Source: Staphylococcus sp. ACRSN (lineage in GTDB: Bacteria > Bacillota > Bacilli > Staphylococcales > Staphylococcaceae). Taken from it: 48,654 nucleotides of DNA. Under the pieces are notes generated by a model, which saw nothing but the letters and a program-made list of their open reading frames with translations, was not told the DNA's origin and searched no databases. The translations under genes were made by a program, and so were the position numbers. Below are positions 32,910 through 40,857 of the stretch, piece by piece (within the stretch, counting starts at the first letter, position 1; the number at the start of each line of letters is the position of its first letter). The stretch covers positions 1-48,654 of the forward strand of contig NZ_JAKRNS010000015.1 of assembly GCF_022346615.1 (NCBI RefSeq), read 5' to 3'.

Positions 32910-35336
32910 TTATCTATCTTTATCTCTAACTAAATTAGATGTATCAATTTCAAATGTAGGTTGATCTTCTGTTTCTTCGTCACTTTCATTCTTGTTTTTT
33001 CTTGCTGCTCGACGTTTTTCTCTATTTCTAATAGCTTTTGTTAATTCATCTTCTTCATCTTCTTCTGATTCATTCACGTCATTTTTCATTGGTTCTTCAA
33101 AAGTATGAGCTGAATCATTTTTATTTAAATCAGAATTTACTTCATAGTTTTCAATACTTTGTTGACCTACCTGACTATCTTGTTCTAATCTTGTACTCTG
33201 TAGTGCAGTCATAGCACTGAAAGTTTCATTCGACTCTTCATCTTCGCCATTTTCTTCTGCTTCTTTTCTTGCAACGATTGCATGATAGTCAGGAGAAGGT
33301 GGCTTCTCAAATTTCTCATTTAACGCATCAAATATTTGCTCTAATTGTTTACGCTTAATGTTAGCACCTTGCGCTCTAATAGGTTGAGTTCCTTGAGGTG
33401 AAAATAGCATATCTCCTTGACCATTTAGTTTCTCTGCTCCACTTTCTTCTAAAATGATTCTGCTGTCTGTGTCAGAACGTACACTCATTGCCCATCTTGT
33501 TGCTAAGTTTGTTTTGATTAATCCAGTAATTACTTCTCTAGATGGTCTTTGTGTAGATAAAATCAAATGTATGCCACTAGCACGTCCCATTTGTCCTAAT
33601 CTTGTAATAGCCAATTCAACTTCGTCTTGAATTTGTGCCATCATATCCGAAACCTCGTCCATAAAAATTACTATATAAGGTAATTTATCTTTATTGTTTT
33701 CAACCGCCCATTCATTATACTCTTCAATATTTTCCATTCCGCCTGCATTCTTAAGCATTGTATATCTTTCTTCCATCACATAAACAATATATTTTAAAAA
33801 TGGTACAACATCATTTTTTATATCTGTAATTACATCTGTTAAATTAAATGGCGATCTATTAAAAGGAACAAAGTCTGTTTGTTTAGGGTCAATGATTTGC
33901 ATCAATAATTCATCAGGCGTACTTTTCGCTAGCATTGAAGCTAACGTAAATTTACTTGCTACAGATTTACCTGAGCCTGATGTTCCTGCTAATAAAGTAT
34001 GTGGACCTTTGCTAAATAAAAAGTCTACAGGATTGTTTTCGACATTCTGACCGAGTACAGCGTGAGTTGGATTCTCAATTCCTTCAGAAAATGCTCTTTC
34101 AATCAATTTACCACCATCAATAGGAATACGGTCATCTTGTGGTAGTGGTATATTAATTATCATATTATCTGCTTGTTTATCGACTTTAATATCTTTTACA
34201 CTTAATTCTTGCTCTAATGCTTTACCTATTTCATCTAATGATTTACTAGCTTGTGTGAATCTAGTACCATAAATGTATTCTATAGCTGAATTAAATATAC
34301 GTGGCTTTTTAGCTTCAACTTGCATACCCATAGATGCTAATAACACATCAACTTTACCTTGATTCTTATCAGCAAATTTCTCAGCTTTTTTAGTTTGTTT
34401 TGCTATTGTCTTAGGATTTTCTGACAATATATCTAATGGATAGTTATAACCATTATTCACATCATTATCATCACTAGAAACATTTTGAGATGGACTATTA
34501 TTTATTTCTTCCCTTTGTTTTATAACGCTTTTAGCCTCTTTTAGTTCTTTTTCTTGTCTACCTTCAAAAATGAAGTACCTAAAGTTTTCCGAAAATTTTT
34601 GTGCATCAAATTTCACATTATCTGTAATATCCGTTAATTCTGTATGCAAGTCTTTAATTTTTTTAGTAATTTGTTCAGTTATAGTCGTTGTCTTCCCTCG
34701 TCTAATTCTAATGTTATAGTGTTTAACTGCCACTGGTGAACCTTCAGGTATAAAAGTGTGTATACGCACTTTTAACTTACGTCTAATATGGCGTCTTACT
34801 TTCTTTTCAAATTTACTTAAAGTAGCCTTTTGCTTATTTTTTTCTTTATTACTTCTGTTAATGTAACCAACATCGATTTTACGTATAATTTTACGTTTTA
34901 CTTTACGACTTTGACTATCATTTAATAAAGGCGCCATTTCTCCATAATGATGACGCATAACCATTGTAATTATGTATGCGACTATCAAAATAACTAAGCA
35001 AATAAGTAACATTGTCATCCATTTCGTCCCACTATCAGTAGTAGCATTAGCAAACGACTCACTCCATGTATTAGTGTGAGGTAGCCAATCCGTTCCAAAT
35101 GGATCAGAACCTATTATTGTTCCTATTATATTTCTAATTACATCTAAAATTGTTTTAGCAACTTTATACCAGTGGTCTCCATCAAATAAAAAGCTAATAG
35201 CTTTTATGAAAAATTGTTTTAAAACTACAAATATAAGCACTGATATAGCAAACAAGATACCTATTACCCACATTATTCTGTAGATAATTCTAGATGCTTT
35301 AGCATATCTTTCTGAATACCCTTTATTTTCTGCCAT
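32910..35336 (-). CDS. FtsK/TcpA-type conjugation coupling protein, 808 aa
   Basis: Two N-terminal membrane segments (about 21-50 and 107-128) are followed by a basic linker and a FtsK/HerA ATPase domain. Walker A GTSGSGKS is at 451-458, Walker B YIVIFMDEVSDM at 554-565, and the sensor STQRPS at 594-599. An acidic tail of about 130 residues ends it. The gamma winged helix of true FtsK is absent, as in TcpA/ConQ/VirD4 coupling proteins. It heads a three-gene unit with the nuclease and multi-HTH genes, under a set-C promoter. It should connect the DNA substrate to the T4SS and pump it. Confidence 0.88.
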   Translation of the reverse strand: MAENKGYSERYAKASRIIYRIMWVIGILFAISVLIFVVLKQFFIKAISFLFDGDHWYKVAKTILDVIRNIIGTIIGSDPFGTDWLPHTNTWSESFANATTDSGTKWMTMLLICLVILIVAYIITMVMRHHYGEMAPLLNDSQSRKVKRKIIRKIDVGYINRSNKEKNKQKATLSKFEKKVRRHIRRKLKVRIHTFIPEGSPVAVKHYNIRIRRGKTTTITEQITKKIKDLHTELTDITDNVKFDAQKFSENFRYFIFEGRQEKELKEAKSVIKQREEINNSPSQNVSSDDNDVNNGYNYPLDILSENPKTIAKQTKKAEKFADKNQGKVDVLLASMGMQVEAKKPRIFNSAIEYIYGTRFTQASKSLDEIGKALEQELSVKDIKVDKQADNMIINIPLPQDDRIPIDGGKLIERAFSEGIENPTHAVLGQNVENNPVDFLFSKGPHTLLAGTSGSGKSVASKFTLASMLAKSTPDELLMQIIDPKQTDFVPFNRSPFNLTDVITDIKNDVVPFLKYIVYVMEERYTMLKNAGGMENIEEYNEWAVENNKDKLPYIVIFMDEVSDMMAQIQDEVELAITRLGQMGRASGIHLILSTQRPSREVITGLIKTNLATRWAMSVRSDTDSRIILEESGAEKLNGQGDMLFSPQGTQPIRAQGANIKRKQLEQIFDALNEKFEKPPSPDYHAIVARKEAEENGEDEESNETFSAMTALQSTRLEQDSQVGQQSIENYEVNSDLNKNDSAHTFEEPMKNDVNESEEDEEDELTKAIRNREKRRAARKNKNESDEETEDQPTFEIDTSNLVRDKDR

Positions 35337-35366
35337 GTCTATTTAACTCCCTTTCTAAAAATAGTT

Positions 35367-35411
35367 TAATAAACTTATTTTTATTATATATTTAAGTTAT
35401 ATATTTGTAAA
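35367..35411 (-). promoter_or_regulatory. Set-C promoter/operator of the coupling-protein unit
   Basis: TTTACA (35411-35406) - 17 nt - TATAAT (35388-35383). The degenerate repeat TAATAAACTTATTTTTATTA overlaps the -10, like the set-C sites at 31307 and 36491. Confidence 0.7.
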
Positions 35412-35424
35412 CATTTCGACAAAA

Positions 35425-35453
35425 AATAAAAGCGAGAAAAACTCGCTTTTATT
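35425..35453 (-). terminator. Terminator of the 245-aa gene
   Basis: Stem AATAAAAGCGAG/CTCGCTTTTATT with a five-A loop, just downstream of the stop at 35466 on the minus strand. Confidence 0.9.
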
Positions 35454-35465
35454 AATATATTTATA

Positions 35466-36203
35466 TTACTCTTCTTCTTGGTCTTGTGGGTCTCTTGTTA
35501 TCCTAATAGTATAATCTACTAACCTTTGTTGTATTAGTAATTTATGGAATTGATTAGCTATAAATGACTTAACTGTTTCCGAACCATTAAAATATCCTGA
35601 ATCTAAAACACGTTCTGCTAATGAATCATAGCTAACTTTAGGTCTAACATCTTCTACTCTATAATCCTTATTAGTTAACTTAATATTGTTTCCAAAACCT
35701 TCTTCCGAGGCTGCTATTTTTACCTCTTCTTTGAATTCATTTGATTCTTTTAACCTAGTCTCTATTTCACTTTTAGAAAAGCTACTAGCCATTGATTTTG
35801 CTAAATATGATTCTGTAGGATATCTGTCTAAAAATTCTTCAGGAGAGGCTTTAGCTCTAAAAACTATTTTTGTTTGGTTTATATTTTTTAGAATAATTTC
35901 TATAAAGAACTCTGCATCATTTCGTACAGCTTCAAATTCTTCTGCACTTTCAATAACGTTCGCATTTTCAATATAATCAACGAAAACATTCGTATCACTT
36001 TTAGGTGTTATAACAACATCAAGTACATTTTCTTTATCTACATCAACGTACTTTGGAAACCCTTGTTGCTGAAGAAATTCCGAACCCATTTTTCTATATG
36101 CCTCATTGTATTCTCTTTTGAAAGCCTCTTCTAACATTATGTCGTTAAAACTCGCTTGAAATTGTTTGTCTAATACTTCCCTTTGGGATTTATTCAATTT
36201 CAT
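35466..36203 (-). CDS. Hypothetical protein, 245 aa
   Basis: Unrecognised. Residues 1-60 are helical and charged (QREVLDKQFQASFNDIMLEE), the middle is beta-rich (ENVLDVVITPKSDTNVFVDY; TKIVFRAKASPEEFLDRYP), and the last third is helical. No membrane segment or signal peptide. AGAAAGG supports the ATG at 36203. It lies between the small HTH gene and the coupling-protein unit. A cytosolic transfer factor is possible. Confidence 0.6.
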   Translation of the reverse strand: MKLNKSQREVLDKQFQASFNDIMLEEAFKREYNEAYRKMGSEFLQQQGFPKYVDVDKENVLDVVITPKSDTNVFVDYIENANVIESAEEFEAVRNDAEFFIEIILKNINQTKIVFRAKASPEEFLDRYPTESYLAKSMASSFSKSEIETRLKESNEFKEEVKIAASEEGFGNNIKLTNKDYRVEDVRPKVSYDSLAERVLDSGYFNGSETVKSFIANQFHKLLIQQRLVDYTIRITRDPQDQEEE

Positions 36204-36245
36204 ATACTCAAACCTTTCTATAATTATTTACTACTAAAAATGAGA

Positions 36246-36470
36246 TTAAATGGATTGATCCTTTTCTAATTGTTCCATGTAATTATACAAAGCTAGTGCA
36301 GTTGAAAGTGATATATTATCTATTTTGGATTTACCTGTATTAAGCTTAGAAATAACTACGGCAGTTACACCTGTTTCCTTACTCACCTTATATCCTGTAA
36401 TTTGAGGATAATTGGGGTCTTGAATTAAATCTAATAGCTTTTCTATTTTTTCAATAATATCTATTTCCAT
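36246..36470 (-). CDS. Small HTH regulator of the GKxxI type, 74 aa
   Basis: A short helical N-terminus leads to GYKVSKETGVTAVVISKLNT and GKSKIDNISLSTALALYNYM. The A/Y-x-x-T-G-V-x-x-x-x-I-x-K-L-x-x-G-K-x-x-I pattern recurs in the proteins at 43255 and 46469, so these are paralogues. Cro/repressor-like DNA binding is expected. It lies behind a set-C operator and is probably autoregulated. It is a candidate regulator of the coupling-protein unit. Confidence 0.75.
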   Translation of the reverse strand: MEIDIIEKIEKLLDLIQDPNYPQITGYKVSKETGVTAVVISKLNTGKSKIDNISLSTALALYNYMEQLEKDQSI

Positions 36471-36490
36471 TAGTCACCGTCCTCAACCAC

Positions 36491-36535
36491 TAATTAACTT
36501 ATGTTAATTATATATTTGGTAATAACCTATGTAAA
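36491..36535 (-). promoter_or_regulatory. Set-C promoter/operator of the 74-aa HTH gene
   Basis: TTTACA (36535-36530) - 17 nt - TATAAT (36512-36507). Inverted repeat TAATTAACTTATGTTAATTA (36491-36510; 8-bp arms) overlaps the -10. A second half-matching site ATTAACTTATATTTAT is at 36557-36572. Confidence 0.85.
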
Positions 36536-36709
36536 GTTATATTTGTATGATTGATGATTAACTTATATTTATTTGATATCACTGCACTTCCATATTCATG
36601 ATGGTATAATACATGTGTGAGCAAGTTGAATAGATGGTGGCTAACCTAGTATAGGGAGAGTGATGACTTATGTTTTATTCAAGTCTAATCTTTAGAAAGG
36701 AGAAGCCTT

Positions 36710-36817
36710 TTGGTATCAATTATAGATATGTTACACCTAATGTTAGGTTTTGGTACATTTATACTAACTTTTATAGGTGTGATAATCTCTATTATCAAAT
36801 TAAGCCAAAAAAAATAA
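36710..36817 (+). CDS. Fst/holin-like type I toxin, 35 aa
   Basis: TTG start with AAGGAG upstream. The peptide begins MVSIIDMLHLMLGFGTF and ends IISIIKLSQKK. It matches the putative holin-like toxin / Fst / SprG family: short N-terminus, one hydrophobic helix with a central G-F-G-T-F motif and a Lys-rich end. Such peptides insert in the membrane and are silenced by an antisense RNA made from the opposite strand, which fits the converging layout here. It probably serves plasmid maintenance. Confidence 0.88.
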   Translation: MVSIIDMLHLMLGFGTFILTFIGVIISIIKLSQKK

Positions 36818-36866
36818 CCATCTCATCATATAAACTTTAGCAGGTTTAATGAGATAGTCATTTTTT
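36818..36866. terminator. Bidirectional terminator between toxin and antisense RNA
   Basis: Stem ACCATCTCAT / ATGAGATAGT with an inner stem TAAAC/GTTTA, then a T-run on the plus strand. It is shared by the toxin transcript and the antisense RNA on the minus strand, as in Fst loci. Confidence 0.75.
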
Positions 36867-36966
36867 GATTTATCAAGTTTACCTAAGCTACCGTCTTTCG
36901 AACGGGCTCTTTGGACGACATGTTAGCGCATGTTGTCCTTTATTTACTTGCAAGTAAATAATCGCA
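36818..36966 (-). ncRNA. Putative antisense (antitoxin) RNA
   Basis: Minus-strand promoter candidate TTGTTA (37002-36997) - 18 nt - CATAAT (36978-36973). The transcript would run about 36966 to the shared terminator. It contains the 20-bp palindrome TATTTACTTGCAAGTAAATA (36941-36960) and a hairpin ACATG...CATGT within GGAC/GTCC flanks (36913-36938). Extent is approximate; the promoter is only fair. Confidence 0.5.
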
Positions 36967-37133
36967 TGACTGATTATGAAATACTTATGATTCTTTTAAC
37001 AATTATTAGTTTAGTATTAATAAACAATAACCATTAACAACTTTAGCCAGTAAATCATTTATTACACCATCATAATAGCACATGACATTTTTATTATCAA
37101 ATACCTTCAACTTTACTTTAATAATGATGTAGT

Positions 37134-38201
37134 TCATTCAAACTTAGTTGTATCTATATTAGAAAAGTCAATGTATTCTTCTTTATTTTCCTCAGCTACA
37201 TTCACGAAAACTTTTTTTGTTGATTTAATAATATATTTTCTTAGTTGCTCTACGGTTTCTTGTTTCTCATACATTTTACGTTTTACCCGTTTTAACATAT
37301 TGATTAGTTCAAACTCTATATCTTCAATCGTCAAACGATATTCCACTGCTACACTGTCATTATATGATGTTTTGCCTATTAATATATAATCTTTTAACAA
37401 CTCAACTTCAGTTAAAGTGAAATTCATTATATAATGTTTTAATCTTTCAGGAAATTGCTCTAATATTGCGTATTTTATATCTTCCTCATGTTCACTTGAT
37501 GCTATACTTCTTTGATGCTCTTTTAAACGCATATACTCATTGAAATCTAAAGTTATTGTATTGTTATCATGTTGTGAATGGTTTGAATGGGATTCACTTT
37601 GTAATATATTATCTACATCTTTTTCTCCATATATATCATTCACACCATTCATACCATTTTTTTCATTTGTTATATCTTTATTTGTTATATCTTTTATTTG
37701 TTCTCTCTTAGCTCTGGGTTTTGAGGTCTTGAAATTCAAGTCTTGAATTTGAGGTCTTGAAAACCCAGAGTCCAAATTTTCTTGTTCTATAGCCTTTTTT
37801 GACTTAGGACTAAAATCTTTAACGGTTTTTGCCCCTTCTTTTTTCTCGATTTCTTTGATGTCTTTTTCAGTGAATGGGTATACTGTGACATAATAAATAT
37901 ATTTGTATTTATTACCTTCTCGACGCTTAAGTTGTACGATATAATCATTTGCTACTAATTCGTCCCACGCTCGCCTTACAGAAGCCTCTTTATTTTTTGC
38001 ATAGCGTTTATACAATTCCGTTTTATGTAAGTCCCACGATTCAGCATAACTACGAATATTACATAAAAGTCCTATAGCTTGTAGCGAAAGGTTTTTGTTG
38101 TGCTTACTATTAGTATCACAGGCTTGTAACAACTCACGAGGTATCTGTTCATACGGTACATTCTTTTTAAAATTTTTTATATTACCATTGCCTGTACTCA
38201 T
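37134..38201 (-). CDS. Plasmid/phage-type replication initiator-like protein (copy 2), 355 aa
   Basis: Paralogue of the 26058 protein, with the same N-terminal winged-helix core (PYEQIPRELLQACDTNSKHN ... LSLQAIGLLCNIRSYAESWD ... AWDELVANDYIVQL). It has a Lys/Asn-rich linker and a DnaD-like C-terminus (LKEHQRSIASSEHEEDIKYA; YRLTIEDIEFELINMLKRVK) close to that of the RepA_N protein at 38820. It is downstream of the two Hfq-like genes, probably in one unit with the RepA_N gene. It has no private antisense RNA, unlike copy 1. It may be a replication co-factor rather than an initiator. Confidence 0.7.
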   Translation of the reverse strand: MSTGNGNIKNFKKNVPYEQIPRELLQACDTNSKHNKNLSLQAIGLLCNIRSYAESWDLHKTELYKRYAKNKEASVRRAWDELVANDYIVQLKRREGNKYKYIYYVTVYPFTEKDIKEIEKKEGAKTVKDFSPKSKKAIEQENLDSGFSRPQIQDLNFKTSKPRAKREQIKDITNKDITNEKNGMNGVNDIYGEKDVDNILQSESHSNHSQHDNNTITLDFNEYMRLKEHQRSIASSEHEEDIKYAILEQFPERLKHYIMNFTLTEVELLKDYILIGKTSYNDSVAVEYRLTIEDIEFELINMLKRVKRKMYEKQETVEQLRKYIIKSTKKVFVNVAEENKEEYIDFSNIDTTKFE

Positions 38202-38261
38202 ACGTTTTCCTCACTTACTCTTATAAAATTTTCATAAATAGAATTTTAATAAAGGGTACGT

Positions 38262-38537
38262 CTACTTTTTCTTAGGTTTTTCTCTTCTATATCCCTTATG
38301 GTTTTCAACAATTGAACATATATCCTTTTTGTGGACGACTAATTCTCCCTTTATCGGTTCTTCTTTAGTTCCGATATTTGTAGCGATTTCAATTTCAAAA
38401 ATGCTATATTTTAAAAATACACCCTTATACTCAGTACCGTCCATAAGCGTCAAAATAACTTTTTGACCCAAAAAAATTGAAAAGGGGTGCCTTAAGTTTT
38501 TAATTTTACTATTACTGATATTCTTACGCTTTTCCAT
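38262..38537 (-). CDS. Hfq/Sm-like RNA-binding protein (divergent), 91 aa
   Basis: Sm1-like core FLGQKVILTLMDGTEYKGVF followed by LKYSIFEIEIATN, then an 8-10 residue insertion and the Sm2-like GELVVHKKDICSIV. Hfq has Y/F-K-H-A-I here; this copy has H-K-K-D-I, so the RNA-binding rim differs. A basic tail (YRREKPKKK) follows. It lies 28 nt after the 74-aa paralogue, within the replication region. Post-transcriptional control of rep or toxin RNAs is a plausible role. Confidence 0.7.
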   Translation of the reverse strand: MEKRKNISNSKIKNLRHPFSIFLGQKVILTLMDGTEYKGVFLKYSIFEIEIATNIGTKEEPIKGELVVHKKDICSIVENHKGYRREKPKKK

Positions 38538-38565
38538 AGTTAGCCCCTCCTCTCATACGCTACTT

Positions 38566-38790
38566 TTATTCTGCAACTTGGCTTATTGATCTAATCCCAT
38601 GTTTCATAAATAGCATGTAGCCTTTCACAGGATTTTCTTTAGTATTAATATTTGTTTCAAGCATTATAGAAAATTGATAAACCTGAATTAATGTACCTTT
38701 TCTTTTTTTACCGTCCATAGCTGTAATAATAATCGTTTTATCAATAAATGGTTCAAATTCCTCTAAACTTGCTACTCTTTTCTTTGCCAT
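38566..38790 (-). CDS. Hfq-like RNA chaperone, 74 aa
   Basis: FEPFIDKTIIITAMDGKKRK and GTLIQVYQFSIMLETN match the Hfq Sm1 strand set (V-T-V-x-F-x-N-G-x-x-x-x-G-x-I-x-x-x-D-x-F). YMLFMKHGIRSIS matches the Sm2 Y-K-H-A-I-S-T-I motif, with K-H kept. An insertion of about 10 residues (NINTKENPVKG) separates the two motifs in both plasmid copies. It is directly upstream of the second Hfq-like gene and downstream of the RepA_N gene. It should form a ring and bind RNA. Confidence 0.8.
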   Translation of the reverse strand: MAKKRVASLEEFEPFIDKTIIITAMDGKKRKGTLIQVYQFSIMLETNINTKENPVKGYMLFMKHGIRSISQVAE

Positions 38791-38819
38791 AATGCATTCT
38801 CCTTTGTAATTAATTATTT

Positions 38820-40325
38820 TTAATAAACACCTAGTGCATCAAGCTCATTAGTTATGTTTTCAAATGACTCAGTATTTACACTTGGTCTACTATAATTGCT
38901 AGGCGCAATGTTTTTTAGGTTTTTGTTTCGTACAAATTTTGCTTGTTTAATGTCATTTTTATATGCATCTTTAGTATTCTTAAATTCATTATACGCATTA
39001 ATAAATACGTTTTTAAAGCTAGTGAAAATGTAACCTGTATTGTTCATATCTTTTATAGTCTCATTATCTTTAATTCGCTTACCATGTAATCTTTTTAATA
39101 ATTTTTGTAATTCAAATTCCAAATCTTCTACAGAGTATTTTTGTTCTTCTGAGCATTGAATAAATAAACCATAATTTGAGATTAGTGATAAGTCATTTAA
39201 GTAAGATTGCTTAGCTTTAAATAAATTATCTTTAATAATCTTAATTTCGTTTAAGTCAAAGTTATTAAAATAATTTGCTAGGTGTTCAGGTAGATATTTA
39301 GTTAGAGATTGTTTTTTGTAATTTTCAAATTCTAATACAGCGGAATTATGATTTGTTTGATTTGATGTATTTACTTCACTCTCTATATTAGAGATATTCA
39401 TATCATACATATCATTAGTTACTGTGTTACTAGAAGATGTGTTACTAAAACCTGTATTACTTAACCCTAACTTTTCAAAGTTTTCAACCCCAACTTTTAA
39501 ATTTAAGAACCCTAACTTTTCAATAATACTAGATACAGTCACTTTTTCTAATGGGTGTTTTTGCTCTTCCGCTTCAGTTGTTTCTTCAACTTCGTTTGGC
39601 AAATTAATTGGTTCATAAGCATAAAAAGATAATGCTTTACCGAAACGTTTACTCTTTAATAAGCCTTTTGCATATAAGATATCTCTATCCTTTTTCAATG
39701 TATCTTCATTGATGCCTAGTAATTCGCAAGCTACATCATTTGTAAACCAGCAGCAAGTATTACCATGCTTATCAATATATCTTTTAGTATTCTTGTTATT
39801 TTGAATAGATTGTAAATGACGTTCTCTTACTAATGCATAATAAATAATAGCGTTCTCTGTTAATACTTTATAGTAATCATGTTCAATTAGATATTTAGGT
39901 ATTTGTGCAAATGTTAAGCGTTCAACTCCTTTACTATCTACAAACGTTGATCTTGAATCTTTAACATCAGGTTTAGGTACATGAATAAGATTTTTGTTTT
40001 CTTGTACTAATAAACCTAAGTCGATTAAGTGTTTAATCTTAGTCATAACTGTTTGTCTTGTTACACCTAAAGCTACAGCAATACTTTCTGTATCAAATCT
40101 TATGAATTTTTTACCTTCAACGTTTGTTGTGAAATGATTGGTTTTAACTAATCTAGCAAATTGATTTGCCACCATAGTATAAACGAGCTTGCTATTCTTT
40201 TGTAATTTAGATGGCTTGTTTGTTTTCTCACTTGTGAATGTTTCATAAGATAAAAATTTATAATATTTAAAATATTCGCTTACGACTTTTTCGCTGACTT
40301 GTCTATGCTTGATACTTTTTGGCAT
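38820..40325 (-). CDS. repA: RepA_N-family replication initiator, 501 aa
   Basis: Starts MPKSIKHRQVSEKVVSEYFK. The N-terminal winged helix has the RepA_N pattern (KLVYTMVANQFARLVKTNHF; FDTESIAVALGVTRQTVMTK then IKHLIDLGLL). A second winged-helix-like part (EHDYYKVLTENAIIYYALVR; NDVACELLGINEDTLKKDRD) follows, then a repeat-coding linker and a DnaD-like C-terminus (LEFELQKLLKRLHGKRIKDN). GGAAGGAG before ATG 40325 is the ribosome site. It can be masked by AACTTCTTTC in the leader (40332-40341 pairs with 40363-40372). An antisense RNA promoter lies upstream. This is the layout of staphylococcal pSK1/pSK41-type replicons. Confidence 0.8.
   Translation of the reverse strand: MPKSIKHRQVSEKVVSEYFKYYKFLSYETFTSEKTNKPSKLQKNSKLVYTMVANQFARLVKTNHFTTNVEGKKFIRFDTESIAVALGVTRQTVMTKIKHLIDLGLLVQENKNLIHVPKPDVKDSRSTFVDSKGVERLTFAQIPKYLIEHDYYKVLTENAIIYYALVRERHLQSIQNNKNTKRYIDKHGNTCCWFTNDVACELLGINEDTLKKDRDILYAKGLLKSKRFGKALSFYAYEPINLPNEVEETTEAEEQKHPLEKVTVSSIIEKLGFLNLKVGVENFEKLGLSNTGFSNTSSSNTVTNDMYDMNISNIESEVNTSNQTNHNSAVLEFENYKKQSLTKYLPEHLANYFNNFDLNEIKIIKDNLFKAKQSYLNDLSLISNYGLFIQCSEEQKYSVEDLEFELQKLLKRLHGKRIKDNETIKDMNNTGYIFTSFKNVFINAYNEFKNTKDAYKNDIKQAKFVRNKNLKNIAPSNYSRPSVNTESFENITNELDALGVY
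39430..39523. other. Candidate replication origin: iterons inside repA
   Basis: ACCCTAACTTTTCAA-type repeats start at 39464, 39487 (with CCCCAACTTTTAAA) and 39509, spaced 23 and 22 bp. Four TTACT-bearing repeats lie just before them (about 39415-39460). In protein they appear as repeated SNT and LG.LN motifs. RepA_N plasmids carry their origin centrally in rep, so this is the likely oriV. Confidence 0.7.
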
Positions 40326-40331
40326 ATAAAA

Positions 40332-40372
40332 AACTCCTTCCAAAAAGAAACCTGTTCTCTCAGAAAGAAGTT
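40332..40372 (-). promoter_or_regulatory. Ribosome-site-masking leader hairpin of repA
   Basis: Minus-strand AACTTCTTTC can pair with GGAAGGAGTT (eight standard pairs, two G-U), hiding the ribosome site of repA. An alternative fold with the antisense RNA would change access. Confidence 0.65.
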
Positions 40373-40436
40373 AGTAAAATACGTAAATGTAATGTTAAAA
40401 AGCTATTACAAAAGCGTTTGCAAGTAGTTCAATGTC

Positions 40437-40660
40437 TTGCAATATAGACGAAGTAAAGGTATAATATACTTATCATATAAAAGTAAAGTAATTATATAGA
40501 ATTTTTTTCTGTATTTATTACTTCTTTCTGTAATTGTAATTTTGTTTTTTTCTGAGTAAACAAACTTTTTAACTTAAACATTAGTTAATATACTTCGTGT
40601 ATTTTTAACTTTCTTTCTGATTGGAACTCAACTACTGTCAATAGTTGGGTTTCTTTTTTT
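40437..40660 (+). ncRNA. Putative antisense RNA to the repA leader
   Basis: Promoter TTGCAA (40437-40442) - 17 nt - TATAAT (40460-40465). RNA about 40472-40660, ending in the hairpin GGAACTCAACTA/TAGTTGGGTTTC (40623-40653) with a T-run. It runs opposite to repA, whose promoter is probably near 40680-40720 on the minus strand, so it would cover the repA leader, as RNAI does in pSK41-like replicons. Confidence 0.7.
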
Positions 40661-40857
40661 ATGTGATTGTATTATTGAAATGATTTATGTAATAATAATA
40701 ACATAAAGGTTAGTAAATGTATAAACAAAATCTCTAGTTATTAAAAAAATTATAACATACTTAAATCTATACGTTGAATAGGTTCTCTGTATTTTAATGA
40801 TAAGTATAGTAATTAATACTGTTAAAAATACAAATTTTAAATATGAGGTATAAAATA

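Larger units (their letters stand above)
36605..36866 (+). ncRNA. Type I toxin mRNA region with leader and terminator
   Basis: Extended -10 TGGTATAAT (TATAAT at 36605-36610) gives a transcript from about 36617 to the terminator at 36818-36866. A 10-codon open frame (MTYVLFKSNL) and a ribosome-site-like GGGAG lie in the leader before the toxin, as in other leader-controlled type I toxins. Confidence 0.6.
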
